64,000 bases of DNA from Cryobacterium levicorallinum (GCF_004402405.1 NZ_SOFE01000023.1:573703-637702); one strand, 5' to 3'. Shown: positions 52,917 through 61,516, counted from the first letter of the stretch. Numbers and translations are program-made. Notes: a model not told the origin generated them from the sequence alone.

Positions 52917-54116
52917 TCAACGGCCTCCGGCTGTCTGGTTCTGGGTGGTCTGGTTCTGGGTGGTCTGGTTCTGGGTGGTCTGGGTGGTCTGGGTGGTCTG
53001 GGTTTGGCTTGAGGGCATCGGGCGGGCGCCGCCGAACGGCGAGGACATGGTGTGCACGCCGGCCCCGGTACTGCCGCGGGCTTTCAGGGCCATCACGAAG
53101 GCGAGGACCCGGGCCACGGCGTTGTACATATCGGCGGGAATCTCCTCGCCGATCTCGCAGGCCGCGTGCAGGGCTCGGGCCAGGGGAATGTCCTGCACGA
53201 TCGGCACCCGGTCGGTGTCGGCCTGCTCACGAATGCGGGCGGCCACGTGGCCGAGTCCCTTGGCGATGACCCGCGGCGCTGACCGGCCCGGTTCGTACTT
53301 GAGCGCGACGGCGACGTGAGTCGGATTGACCAACACGACATCGGCATCCGCTACCGCAGAAATCATGCGGTTGCGGCTCATCATGATCTGACGAGACCGG
53401 CGCTGGGATTTGATCAGCGGGTCACCCTCGGCGGCTTTGTTCTCATCCTTGACCTCTTTCTTGGACATGCGGGTTTTCTTGCGGTTGCGCCGCATGACCA
53501 CGAAGACGTCGGCGGCGGCGAGCACGAGACCGGCCACGACGGCGGCCTGCAGGAGTGCTGCCGCGCCGCCCGTCGCCGCGATCATAAGCTCCGACACAGG
53601 GAGTCCGCCCGCAGTCATCAGCACCGGCATGAGACCCTGAATGACCATGTACAGCACGAAGCCAACGACGGCGGTCTTGGCCAGAACCTTAACGCCTTCC
53701 CATAGTGCCTGGCCGCCGAAAACCCGCTTCATGCCGGTGATGACGTTGAACTGCTCGTATTTTCCCGTGAACTTCTTAAAGTGGATGCCGCCCTGCAGCG
53801 CCGCTCCGCCGAGCACTACCACCAGGACCACCACGAAGAACGGGGTCAGCACCTCGGCCATCGAGACCAGCCCGTTACCGAGCGCCTCCACCGCAACATC
53901 GGTGTCCGGGCTGGCGGTGAGGGTACCGATCATGAACATCTGGTCGGTGCCCGCGGCCGCGCCCCGCTCGATCGTGGTGGGCAGCATGAGGGCTGCCGCG
54001 CCGACGCCGAGCCAGGCCGTGATGTCCTGGGATTTGGAGAGCTGACCCTTCTCACGCACCTCCTTCATGCGCTTCGGGGTGGCTAGTTCGGTCTTTTCGC
54101 CGGAATCCTCAGCCAT
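52917..54116 (-). CDS. flhB: Flagellar type III export switch FlhB
   Basis: 399 aa. Four membrane segments, then a cytoplasmic domain with the self-cleaving NPTH motif (VVLVNPTHVAVAL, about residue 265), which switches export from hook to filament. The N-terminus AEDSGEKTELATPKR is typical. After the conserved core the last 40 residues form a Gln/Thr-rich tail made by a 15-bp DNA repeat (TTQNQ units). ATG 54116 directly follows the fliR stop. Confidence 0.96.
   Translation of the reverse strand: MAEDSGEKTELATPKRMKEVREKGQLSKSQDITAWLGVGAAALMLPTTIERGAAAGTDQMFMIGTLTASPDTDVAVEALGNGLVSMAEVLTPFFVVVLVVVLGGAALQGGIHFKKFTGKYEQFNVITGMKRVFGGQALWEGVKVLAKTAVVGFVLYMVIQGLMPVLMTAGGLPVSELMIAATGGAAALLQAAVVAGLVLAAADVFVVMRRNRKKTRMSKKEVKDENKAAEGDPLIKSQRRSRQIMMSRNRMISAVADADVVLVNPTHVAVALKYEPGRSAPRVIAKGLGHVAARIREQADTDRVPIVQDIPLARALHAACEIGEEIPADMYNAVARVLAFVMALKARGSTGAGVHTMSSPFGGARPMPSSQTQTTQTTQTTQNQTTQNQTTQNQTAGGR
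52935..52997. repeat. Minisatellite in the 3' end of flhB
   Basis: Three exact 15-bp units CTGGTTCTGGGTGGT (52935-52979) are followed by two 9-bp units CTGGGTGGT (52980-52997) and a partial one. They encode the Gln/Thr tail of FlhB. Unit number can change without breaking the frame. Confidence 0.9.
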
Positions 54117-54875
54117 TTATTGCACCCCCATGAGTGCATCGAGCGCCTCGCCGGTGAGCGAGGACACGATCTGCGGAAGGGCGACGAATACGGTCGCCGC
54201 GAGAGTGAGGGTGATGAGAATCTTGAGGGGAAAACCGAGGGCGAAGGCGTTGAGGGCCGGGGCGACGCGAGTGAGCAAGCCGAGGCCTGCATCCGCTAGA
54301 AAAAGCACGACGAGCAGCGGGCCGGCGATCTGCACGGACGCGAGGAACATTTGGGTGACGGCGGCGATGAGCGCCTGCGCGGGGTCAGCGAAGTCGATGC
54401 CGCCGCCGAGCGGAATGGCGGTGAAGCTGCGGGCGAGGCCGCCGATAATGAGCTGGTAGGCGCCGGAGGCGAACATGAGGGCGAGGGCGGTCATCTGGAA
54501 CAGCCGGGTGAACTGGGCGCCGTTGACCATGGACTGTGGGTCGAAGCCCTGGGCCATCTGGAATCCACTGAACATGTCGATCAGGCCTCCGGCGGACTGC
54601 ACGGCAGCGAAGACGAGGTAGACCAGAAAGCCGAGCAGCGCGCCGACCACGATTTCGAGCACGAGGGCGCCCATGAACCCCGCCGTATTTTGCGACACGT
54701 AGCCATCGGCGACGCGCGGCGACATGGCCAGGGCGAACGCGACCGCGAGCATGCCTTTAATACGGAGCGGAATGGCGTTGTAGGAGAACGGCGGCGCGAT
54801 GACGATGAACGCCACCATGCGCACACCGGACAGCATGACCGCTTCGATCCAGGCGTAGTTGAGAACGAATTCCAC
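54117..54875 (-). CDS. fliR: Flagellar export protein FliR
   Basis: 252 aa with six to seven membrane segments, the normal length. The sequence runs from MEFVLNYAWIEAVML with conserved FSGFQMAQGFDPQS in the centre. FliR joins the FliP-FliQ pore at the core of the export gate. It starts at 54875, with the fliQ stop just before, and ends against the flhB start, all in one operon. Confidence 0.94.
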   Translation of the reverse strand: MEFVLNYAWIEAVMLSGVRMVAFIVIAPPFSYNAIPLRIKGMLAVAFALAMSPRVADGYVSQNTAGFMGALVLEIVVGALLGFLVYLVFAAVQSAGGLIDMFSGFQMAQGFDPQSMVNGAQFTRLFQMTALALMFASGAYQLIIGGLARSFTAIPLGGGIDFADPAQALIAAVTQMFLASVQIAGPLLVVLFLADAGLGLLTRVAPALNAFALGFPLKILITLTLAATVFVALPQIVSSLTGEALDALMGVQ

Positions 54876-55151
54876 TCAGCCACCGCCGAGGAGGGAGGGG
54901 ATCTTCTCGAACATCTGATTGGTGAAGGCCACGGACTCGGAAATCATCCAGTGCCCGCAGATCAGCAGCGCGAAGGCGACCGCAATGGCCTTGGGCACGA
55001 AGGAGAGCGTGACTTCCTGAATCTGGGTGATCGACTGCAGCAGCGAGATGGCAAAGCCGACGACGAGGGCCGTGATGAGCATCGGCGCCGAGAGCTTGGC
55101 GGCGAGAATGAGGGCCTGCAGGCCGATGTCGAGAACCGCGTTGGTATTCAT
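54876..55151 (-). CDS. fliQ: Flagellar export protein FliQ
   Basis: 91 aa, two membrane segments (about 15-40 and 50-75), normal for FliQ; ITQIQEVTLSFVPK is the conserved loop. ATG 55151 overlaps the fliP stop as ATGA; 16 further in-frame codons upstream belong to fliP sequence and are not needed. Part of the FliP5-Q4-R1 export pore. Confidence 0.94.
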   Translation of the reverse strand: MNTNAVLDIGLQALILAAKLSAPMLITALVVGFAISLLQSITQIQEVTLSFVPKAIAVAFALLICGHWMISESVAFTNQMFEKIPSLLGGG

Positions 55152-56008
55152 ATGACCATCTGGTAACTGCCGATGAGCGAGGTGATGATGAGTCCCCAAC
55201 CGTCGACGAGAATGAACAGCAAAATTTTGAAGGGCAGCGAGATCATGACCGGCGGGAGCATCATCATGCCCATGGACATGAGAGCGGCCGAGACCACGAT
55301 GTCGATGACCAGGAACGGGATGAAGATGACGAAGCCGATAATGAAGGCGGCGCGCAGCTCGGAGATCATGAACGCCGGGATGAGCGTCAACAGCGTCACA
55401 TCGTCGGGGCTGTCCGGATTCGGCTGATCGGCTGCCCGGGTCATCAGCGCGAGGTCTTCACCGCGGGTGTTGGCCATCATGAATTGACGCAGCGGCTCGG
55501 AGCCGAGGTTGAGGGCGTCGGTGAAGGTCATGGTGCCGTCGAGGTAGGGCTGCAGAGCGACACTGTTAATGTCGGTGAGCACCGGCGACATGATGAACAG
55601 CGACAGGAACAGGGCCAGTCCGGCGAGCACCTGGTTCGGCGGAATCGACGGCAGGGCCAGCGCGTTGCGGGTCATCGCGAGCACGACGAATATCTTGGTG
55701 AAACTCGTCATCATGAGCAGCAACGCCGGGGCCACCGAGAGCAACGTGATTCCGAGCAGCGTGACGATGGCCGAGGACGGCGCGCCGTTGGGACCGTTGA
55801 TGTCGACGCTCAGGCCGCCACCGCCGCTGTCGTTGGGGTTGGTCGGGTCGGTGGGCTCGGTCGGATCGGTCGGGTCGACCGTCACGGCGTGGGAGGCGTG
55901 AGCGCCCAGCCAGAGGAAGACGGCCGTGAGCACGATCACGAAGAGAATCAGGATGCCGACGCGCGCGACGTTGCCAGGGTTGGTCGACCGCCGGAGTGCG
56001 GTGCTCAC
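55148..56008 (-). CDS. fliP: Flagellar export protein FliP
   Basis: 286 aa. An N-terminal signal-type segment (about 17-38) is followed by an acidic DPTDPTEPTDPT stretch (about 45-60), an insert not found in most FliP, and then the conserved core with MTSFTKIFVVLAMTRNAL, LDGTMTFTDAL and four membrane segments. FliP forms the main ring of the export pore. GTG 56008 overlaps the fliO stop as GTGA. The Asp-Pro-Thr repeat comes from a tandem GGTCGG/GGGTCG-like DNA stretch at about 55840-55885. Confidence 0.94.
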   Translation of the reverse strand: MSTALRRSTNPGNVARVGILILFVIVLTAVFLWLGAHASHAVTVDPTDPTEPTDPTNPNDSGGGGLSVDINGPNGAPSSAIVTLLGITLLSVAPALLLMMTSFTKIFVVLAMTRNALALPSIPPNQVLAGLALFLSLFIMSPVLTDINSVALQPYLDGTMTFTDALNLGSEPLRQFMMANTRGEDLALMTRAADQPNPDSPDDVTLLTLIPAFMISELRAAFIIGFVIFIPFLVIDIVVSAALMSMGMMMLPPVMISLPFKILLFILVDGWGLIITSLIGSYQMVI

Positions 56009-56526
56009 CGGCCGTTCCGAAGGGCGGCGGCGGTCTGGGTCCAGGTGGCCGGGGACAGGATCGAGCCGGCCAGGCGGGAGGGCGGTGTGGTTTTCGGTGC
56101 CGGCGTGCCCTTGCGGCGCGGGCGGAACGCGAGGGTCGGCGCGAGGGTGTCGTCCGACGCGGCCGAGTCGAGGGATCGGGCGAAAATGGCGGCGGAGGCT
56201 TGGGCTGATGACTGGGCTGGGACGGTGGTGGTGTCGGTGAGTGTGGCGACGGCATCCGCTTCACCGGCATCGTCGATGGAGGCCGGGCTGCCGTGCAGCA
56301 CGCTGACGGCGTGCTCGGTGACGCCGAGAATGAGTCGCTGGCCGTCAACGTCGACGACGACAACGGATGCCTTCTGGCCGACGTTGGCGCGGCCGACCAC
56401 TGTGACGAGGTTTGCTGAGAGCTTGGCCCGACCACCCTTGACCAGGCGGCGCTGCAGGTACCAGAGCAACCCGAACACCACGCCGAGCGAGAGGACGACC
56501 CGCAGGGCGACGATGAGGGTATCCAT
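56005..56526 (-). CDS. fliO: Flagellar assembly protein FliO
   Basis: 173 aa bitopic protein: one N-terminal membrane segment (about 5-25), then a conserved SH3-like part (VTVVGRANVGQKASVVVVDVDGQRLILGVTEH in two stretches) and a variable Ala/Pro/Arg tail. FliO helps FliP to form its ring. ATG 56526 lies 3 bp after the fliN stop. Sequence is weakly conserved in the family; place and topology support the call. Confidence 0.9.
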   Translation of the reverse strand: MDTLIVALRVVLSLGVVFGLLWYLQRRLVKGGRAKLSANLVTVVGRANVGQKASVVVVDVDGQRLILGVTEHAVSVLHGSPASIDDAGEADAVATLTDTTTVPAQSSAQASAAIFARSLDSAASDDTLAPTLAFRPRRKGTPAPKTTPPSRLAGSILSPATWTQTAAALRNGR

Positions 56527-56529
56527 GTA

Positions 56530-57234
56530 CTAGAGGCCTTCGACGACGTCGAGAATCTGGGTGATGCGTACGGCGTAGTCCTGGTCGACAACGACGATTT
56601 CGCCGTGGGCGATGAGACGGCCATTGAGCAGAATATCGGCGGGGGCGCCGGCGGAACGGTCGAGTTCGATGACGGCGCCGGGTTCGAGCGAGAGCACGTC
56701 GCGAACGGCCATGCGAGTGCGGCCGATCTCCACGGTCAGGGTCATTTCGACGTTGTTAATGCGACCGAGGTTGCCGAGAACGGCCTTATTGATCGTGGCC
56801 GATCCCCCGCTGATGGTGCCGTTGGAGCGCAGACGAATCGCGAACCAGCCGGTCACGACGCCGCCGGCGCTGAGCTCGAACACCTGGGTGTCGTCAGCGA
56901 GAAAGAGGGTAGAGGCGTCTTCGACGCGGGAATCGCCGAGCACACCGATGCCGAGCACGCTCGCCGCATTTTCCAGAGCGGGCCGCAGCACGTCCTGGCT
57001 GGAGACGAGTGACGGGGCTGCGCCGGACGCGGCGTCGAGCGAGGACGCATCCATGAGCACGACGGCCAAATCGGCGGAGCTGGACCCGACGAAGGAAGCA
57101 ACCACGCTGGAGCCGAACCGGGCGGTCAGTGCTGCGCTGCCACTGTGCGCGGTGGCGTGCAGGGGCACGGCCGTGGGAAGAACGCGCAGGAGTGCGTCGA
57201 CGGCGGCTTCGGAGACTGACTGGTTGGAGATCAT
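56530..57234 (-). CDS. fliN: Flagellar motor switch protein FliN (long form)
   Basis: 234 aa. The C-terminal SpoA domain (about 155-234: EMTLTVEIGRTRMAVRDVL ... ELDRSAGAPADILLNGRLIAHGE) is FliN; the first 140 residues form a CheC/FliY-like Ala/Ser-rich part, so it resembles the long FliN/FliY forms. The phosphatase motif of active FliY is not clearly present. ATG 57234 overlaps the fliM stop. C-ring component for torque and switching. Confidence 0.9.
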   Translation of the reverse strand: MISNQSVSEAAVDALLRVLPTAVPLHATAHSGSAALTARFGSSVVASFVGSSSADLAVVLMDASSLDAASGAAPSLVSSQDVLRPALENAASVLGIGVLGDSRVEDASTLFLADDTQVFELSAGGVVTGWFAIRLRSNGTISGGSATINKAVLGNLGRINNVEMTLTVEIGRTRMAVRDVLSLEPGAVIELDRSAGAPADILLNGRLIAHGEIVVVDQDYAVRITQILDVVEGL

Positions 57235-58142
57235 GGGGTGCTTTCTTCGGTGTCGATGACGATGCAGGCGAGGCGGGAGCCGTTGGCTCCGACGGCAGCC
57301 CGGGCCAGGGCCTGGTCTCCGACGGCGAGATCAAGCGGGCGATGCTTGGGGTGCGGGATGGGGAGCACGTCGCCGACCATGAGGGAGAGAATTCTGCTGG
57401 GCAACACTCGGGCCGGGGTCAGCCGCAGTGCAACATCGACCGGAACGGCAGCGAGCTGTGCCTGCAGGTATTCGGCCGAGTTCGTGGTGATGCGCATGGG
57501 GTTGGCCTCTCCAAGCTGCGGCATGAGTGCCGCGGCGGGGATGGCCAGTGTCGCGGTCGTCGTGTTGCGTTCGATGCGAATCGAAAAGGTCGCGACGATC
57601 ATCAGGTCAGCCGGGGCCGCAGCCTGAGCGAACTGCGAGTTGTACTGGATGCCATCGACGGTGAAGTCATTGACCAGCAGCGGGCCGAACGAGTAGCGCA
57701 GATCTTCGAGCGCCTCGGTCATCATCTGGCGCATGAGTGCGAGTTCGATCGGGGTGAAGTTGCGCCCGGCCGGAATCACCTGAGAACCGTTGCCGCCGAG
57801 CATGTGGTTCACCCAGGTCAGTCCGGTCACCGTCGGCAGCTGTATGACCGACTTGGCTTCCAGAGCAGAGATCGTGCAGAGCACCATGGCCGTCTTGGGC
57901 GGCAGCGATCCGGCATATTCGTCGTAGGTCTGCATCAGCACCTGATCACAGGTGATCGTGCAGAGCGCACGAACCCGCGCGGTGATCTGAGTGCCCCACT
58001 GGCGGGCAAATGTCTCGAAGGCGAGTTCAAGGACGCGGGCATGATCGCGCGCCAATGTCGTCGGCCGGCGGAAGTCATACAACTCCACCGACTTCACCGC
58101 CTTAATGGGCGCACCTGTTTGAATCTGTTCCTGGACCGTCAC
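57231..58142 (-). CDS. fliM: Flagellar motor switch protein FliM
   Basis: About 303 aa. The core (YDFRRPTTLARDHARVLEL ... GGNGS ... ARVLPSRILSLMVGD) is FliM, with a C-terminal SpoA domain. The usual N-terminal CheY-binding helix (LSQxEIDALL) is not seen; the protein begins MTVQEQIQTGAPIKAV. The start is uncertain: GTG 58142 is chosen; a TTG further up or longer forms into the motB-fliM gap are possible, without a convincing ribosome binding site. No fliL lies between motB and fliM. Confidence 0.9.
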   Translation of the reverse strand: MTVQEQIQTGAPIKAVKSVELYDFRRPTTLARDHARVLELAFETFARQWGTQITARVRALCTITCDQVLMQTYDEYAGSLPPKTAMVLCTISALEAKSVIQLPTVTGLTWVNHMLGGNGSQVIPAGRNFTPIELALMRQMMTEALEDLRYSFGPLLVNDFTVDGIQYNSQFAQAAAPADLMIVATFSIRIERNTTTATLAIPAAALMPQLGEANPMRITTNSAEYLQAQLAAVPVDVALRLTPARVLPSRILSLMVGDVLPIPHPKHRPLDLAVGDQALARAAVGANGSRLACIVIDTEESTP

Positions 58143-58206
58143 GTTTGCACTATCGGCCGTGCGGGCCAAAATGTAAGAAGTTGAGCAAAAATCGCTTAAA
58201 GGATGC

Positions 58207-59094
58207 CTAATGCCCTGATGTGGCGGGAGCGTTGTCTTCCGTTTCGCCGGCATCCGTCGAGGTTTCGCTGGTGTCCTGCGACAACGTGCCATCGACGGCC
58301 GCGGGAATCAGATCTCGCACGCTATCGGGCAGGGTGGAGAGCAGCACAATATCGACGCGACGGTTCTGGGCCATCTCCGAGAGACTGCTTCCCTGGGACA
58401 CCGGCCGGGCCGACCCGTAGCCGACGGCGCCGATAAGGGCGGGATCGACGCCACCCTGCTCTACCAGACGCCGAAGCACCTGGGTTGCCCGCCCGGAGGA
58501 GAGCTCCCAGTCGGTGGCGAAGGTCGCCGACTGTCCGTGCTTGTCGGCATGGCCTTCGACGGATATCTGTAGTGCGGAGTGGACGATGGCCGGTGCGGCA
58601 GCATCCAGCACGGCCACGGCAACGGCGCTAAGCGCGGTGCTGTCCGGGGCGAAGAAGGAGTCTGTTCCGACCAGCCCCATGGTCAGCCCACGCTCGTCGA
58701 TAAAGAATTCCACCCGCTCAGCCATACCGGCGGCCGACAGGTTGGCATTGATGCTTTCTTCGGTCGCTTTCAATGAGGCAACCTCAGCCACGGCCTGTTG
58801 GGCATCGGTGAGGGTCTTGTCGATGAACCCCTCGGCCACGTCGTCGATCATTTCGGCGGGGACGACGACGCCTTCAGCGGTGTCGATGCTGCCGACCTCG
58901 ACGGCGCCGAAACCGGTGGCGAGCGAATTGGCGAGCTTTTCAAACTTGCCCTGGTCGACCGTTGACATGGCAAACAGCACGATGAACATACACATCAGTA
59001 CGGTGACCATGTCCATGTACGAGGCCATCCACCGCTCGTCGTGGAACTCGGGCTCGTCGTCGTGGCTCTTGCGTCTACGTCCGCGCGCGCTCAT
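58207..59094 (-). CDS. motB: Flagellar stator protein MotB
   Basis: 295 aa. A basic N-terminus, one membrane segment (about 24-46) with the proton-site Asp in ASYMDMVTVLM, plug region, then an OmpA-like peptidoglycan-binding domain (about 165-270: SVEGHADKHG ... GYGSARPVSQ ... NRRVDIVLL). It anchors the stator to the wall and forms the ion path with MotA. ATG 59094 overlaps the motA stop as ATGA. The Asp and Met/Val neighbours suit a proton motor. Confidence 0.95.
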   Translation of the reverse strand: MSARGRRRKSHDDEPEFHDERWMASYMDMVTVLMCMFIVLFAMSTVDQGKFEKLANSLATGFGAVEVGSIDTAEGVVVPAEMIDDVAEGFIDKTLTDAQQAVAEVASLKATEESINANLSAAGMAERVEFFIDERGLTMGLVGTDSFFAPDSTALSAVAVAVLDAAAPAIVHSALQISVEGHADKHGQSATFATDWELSSGRATQVLRRLVEQGGVDPALIGAVGYGSARPVSQGSSLSEMAQNRRVDIVLLSTLPDSVRDLIPAAVDGTLSQDTSETSTDAGETEDNAPATSGH

Positions 59095-59960
59095 GCTGCT
59101 TCGGCGTTGTCTTCAGCCGCGGACTTCTTGCCCTTGGACTTCGTTTTGATTTTGCCGGCGGGCACCTCGCCCGCCGCTCCAGCAGCTTTCGCCTTCGCCT
59201 CACCCTTGGGCAGGTCTTCGAGCGGAACCATGGCACGCAGGCGTTCGCCGAGCAGACGCGGCTGACTGCCGGCTTGCACGGCGAGAACTCCCTCCATCAG
59301 GAGCGTGAGGCGGTCGATTTCGATGTCCGACAGGCGGCGCAACCGCGCGCCAATGGGAAGCCAGAGGAAGTTGGCCGAGAGCAAGCCCCACAGGGTGGCG
59401 ACGAACGCGGTGGCGATCATTGGTCCGAGGGTCTCGGGGGTGGACAGGTTCTCCAGCACGTGAGTCAGCGACACGACGGTACCGACGATGCCGACGGTCG
59501 GGGCGTAGCCGCCGAGGCTCGTAAAGAACTTCGAGGCGCTTCGCCCAGATCTAGCCTTGGTGGCGATTTCGTCTTCGAGCTGCATGCGCAGCTCGTCACC
59601 GTCGGTGCCATCGGCAATGCTCTGCAGGGCGCCACGCAAAAACGGGTCCGACACGTTGTCGGCTTCCTGCTCGAGGGCTAGCAGACCCGATTTGCGGGCG
59701 GTCTCGGCGATGCCGACCACCTGGTCGATAACCTGCACCGGCGGTATGGTCTTGCCTCGAAACGCTCCGGGGAGCGCCTTGAATGCGGTGATGCTGTCTC
59801 GCACCGTTCCGCCAGCGATACCGACGGCGATGGTCGCTCCAAAGACAAGGATCATCGGGGCGGGAAGAAGAATGGACATCACCGACGCGTGCTCGAGGGT
59901 GATCATGGCAACGAGCGAGCCGAAGGCCAGCGCGATACCGATCAGTGTTGCAGGATCCAC
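59091..59960 (-). CDS. motA: Flagellar stator protein MotA
   Basis: 289 aa with four membrane segments (about 5-25, 30-50, 150-170 and 180-205) and a cytoplasmic loop with charged residues that engage FliG. APTVGIVGTVVSLTHVLENL is the conserved MotA segment. A Lys/Ala-rich tail follows residue 255. GTG 59960 overlaps the flbD stop by a few bases. Forms MotA5B2 stator units. Confidence 0.95.
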   Translation of the reverse strand: MDPATLIGIALAFGSLVAMITLEHASVMSILLPAPMILVFGATIAVGIAGGTVRDSITAFKALPGAFRGKTIPPVQVIDQVVGIAETARKSGLLALEQEADNVSDPFLRGALQSIADGTDGDELRMQLEDEIATKARSGRSASKFFTSLGGYAPTVGIVGTVVSLTHVLENLSTPETLGPMIATAFVATLWGLLSANFLWLPIGARLRRLSDIEIDRLTLLMEGVLAVQAGSQPRLLGERLRAMVPLEDLPKGEAKAKAAGAAGEVPAGKIKTKSKGKKSAAEDNAEAA

Positions 59961-60193
59961 TAGATGGCCCGTGGGCCCCGCGGCAGGTCACTGGCCGTCG
60001 GGTCATAGGCGAGGGCAATGACGTGAGCCCGATAGCTCGCGATCTTTTCGATGACTTCGTCCATGGATTCGGTCACGATGAAGTTGGCGCCATCGACCAT
60101 GACGAGCGTCGTATCCGGGTTGGCGTGGATACGTTCGATCAGGTCGGGATTGATCGCAAAGTGGCTCTCATTCAGCCGCGTGAGTACGATCAT
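59960..60193 (-). CDS. flbD: Flagellar protein FlbD
   Basis: About 77 aa from ATG 60193 (MIVLTRLNESHFAINPDLIE), the normal FlbD start; eight further codons upstream are open. The family (SwrD in Bacillus subtilis) raises motor power and lies between flgE and motA in most Gram-positive flagellar operons. Here it is parted from flgE by about 1.4 kb that hold a DUF559 gene. GGGAAG lies six bases upstream of the ATG. Confidence 0.92.
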   Translation of the reverse strand: MIVLTRLNESHFAINPDLIERIHANPDTTLVMVDGANFIVTESMDEVIEKIASYRAHVIALAYDPTASDLPRGPRAI

Positions 60194-60300
60194 GAGCTCT
60201 TCCCTGGTTTCTGACACCCCCCAGACGAGGTGTCAACGGCTACTGTCGGTCATTGCGCGACTGGCGTTAGGTCGCTTAGGTGCCGTGTCCCGCAGCATCC

Positions 60301-60362
60301 GTTCAGCGGACATCTTCGGTGGGTGCGCGCCCCCGATCACCCACCGAAGTCGTCTACTGAAC
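60301..60362. repeat. Palindromic repeat A (3' side of the DUF559 gene)
   Basis: 25-bp arms GTTCAGCGGACATCTTCGGTGGGTG-like (60301-60325 and 60338-60362; 21 of 25 positions pair) around a 12-bp loop. The right arm contains the stop codon of the DUF559 gene. Core shared with repeats B and C: TCAGTGGACAACTTCG. The full arm is described by position rather than in full. Confidence 0.85.
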
Positions 60363-61298
60363 GGCTCGGGGAGACCCGAGCCACCCGCGACGGTGCAGGT
60401 TGCGGGCGATCCGCGCCACGAGCGCAGCCTCGTGTCGCAGGTCCTCGGCATTGACTCGCGTCACGTGAAACCCCTCGGACTCCAGGTCGGCGGTGCGGGT
60501 GAGATCTCGGCGCCACTGCAGCTGGTCGGTTCGATGCTGGTCGCCCTCATACTCGAGGAGCTCGCCGTAGTCCTTGAAGTACAGGTCCGCGCGCGCCAGG
60601 AACCGTCCGGAGGCGGAGAAGACGTTCTCGTTGACCAGTGGGCGCGGCAGACCGTTCGTCACCACGACGACCCGCAGCTCAGACTCCGGCGAGGATTCGG
60701 CGCGGTCGCTCAGCAGCAGGAGAGCCTTGTGCAGGAGCAGCTTTCCGCGCCGATGGCCGTCGACGGCGCGGGCGAGTTCGTCGAAGGTGGCCAGGGGCGA
60801 TTCCCAGTGGATCAGAAAGTCGCCCACCGCGACCAGCTGGCGCAGGTTCAGGGTGTCAGCGAGATCGCACCAAGTGCGTGCCGGGCTCGTGATGCTGAGG
60901 CCGAACCAGTCGATCAGGTCGGTGTCGTGCACTGCCAAGGAGTGTCCGGTGACGCCGTTCAGCCGCAGGGCGCGGCCGGGCAGCGGAACACCCACGTGCA
61001 GGGAGGTGGAAACGCCGGAGCGATGGAGCGGGAGCGGTGCACCCAGCAGCAGGGCTGCCGTGTCGTGACTGAAGAAGCTGCCCACCGGCATACGTGTGGC
61101 GAGGGCGGAGCACCGGGTGCGCACGCTCAGCGAAACGGATGCCGGTGTGCGCACGCCCCAGAATGGGCGGGCCAGGTCGCTGGCGCGCATGCGCCCGGTG
61201 GAGAGCCCGTTTTCCATGCCGCGAGCCACGGAAAAGGGGTGGGTTTGCAGGTGCGGCGGGAGGTTGCGGCGTTCGGTCACGACAAGAGGATGACGCAT
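60354..61298 (-). CDS. DUF559 endonuclease-like protein inserted in the flagellar operon
   Basis: About 314 aa from ATG 61298. The C-terminal third is a DUF559/Vsr-like PD-(D/E)XK nuclease fold: Glu in SPESELRV, Asp in ARADLYF, and EYEGDQHR as the ExE-type motif. The N-terminal part resembles the region found with AbiEi-like antitoxin domains in actinobacterial DUF559 proteins (HTH-like start, SHDTAALLLGAPLP, SPARTWCDLA), but a toxin partner is absent. The frame is open upstream through repeat B. The stop TAG at 60354-60356 lies in repeat A. Unrelated to motility; it separates flgE from flbD. Function is unknown; DNA repair, defence or a mobile role are possible. Confidence 0.82.
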   Translation of the reverse strand: MRHPLVVTERRNLPPHLQTHPFSVARGMENGLSTGRMRASDLARPFWGVRTPASVSLSVRTRCSALATRMPVGSFFSHDTAALLLGAPLPLHRSGVSTSLHVGVPLPGRALRLNGVTGHSLAVHDTDLIDWFGLSITSPARTWCDLADTLNLRQLVAVGDFLIHWESPLATFDELARAVDGHRRGKLLLHKALLLLSDRAESSPESELRVVVVTNGLPRPLVNENVFSASGRFLARADLYFKDYGELLEYEGDQHRTDQLQWRRDLTRTADLESEGFHVTRVNAEDLRHEAALVARIARNLHRRGWLGSPRAVQ

Positions 61299-61335
61299 CC
61301 CGTGCTCGCCCGTTGAGGTTATGCACAGGCTTGGG

Positions 61336-61395
61336 CTGAGTGGACAACTTTGTGGGGTGCGCGCGGTCCGGAACCGCCCGAAGTTGTCCACTGAG
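61336..61395. repeat. Palindromic repeat B (5' side of the DUF559 gene)
   Basis: 60 bp; left arm begins CTGAGTGGACAACTTTGTGG, right arm is the reverse complement of CTCAGTGGACAACTTCGGGC, with a small inner hairpin GCGGT-CCGGA-ACCGC. It starts 38 bp upstream of the DUF559 ATG. Confidence 0.85.
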
Positions 61396-61442
61396 TACGC
61401 GACGGCGACAGCCTGGGCAGCCCCAGGTCCCAGGGCCCACAG

Positions 61443-61502
61443 TTGAGTGGACAAGATTGTGGGGTGCGAGCGGGCCAGGACCCCACGAAGTTGTCCACTG
61501 AG
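61443..61502. repeat. Palindromic repeat C, next to the flgE terminator
   Basis: 60 bp; left arm TTGAGTGGACAAGATTGTGG, right arm the reverse complement of CTCAGTGGACAACTTCGTGG, both continuing into GGGT. Same orientation and length as B, 47 bp apart from it. Confidence 0.85.
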
Positions 61503-61516
61503 ACTGAGGGCAGGGG

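Noticed and set aside
60301..61502. CRISPR array
   Set aside because: The repeats are palindromes of about 60 bp with unequal spacing (about 970 and 47 bp), not short direct repeats with uniform spacers, and no cas genes are present.
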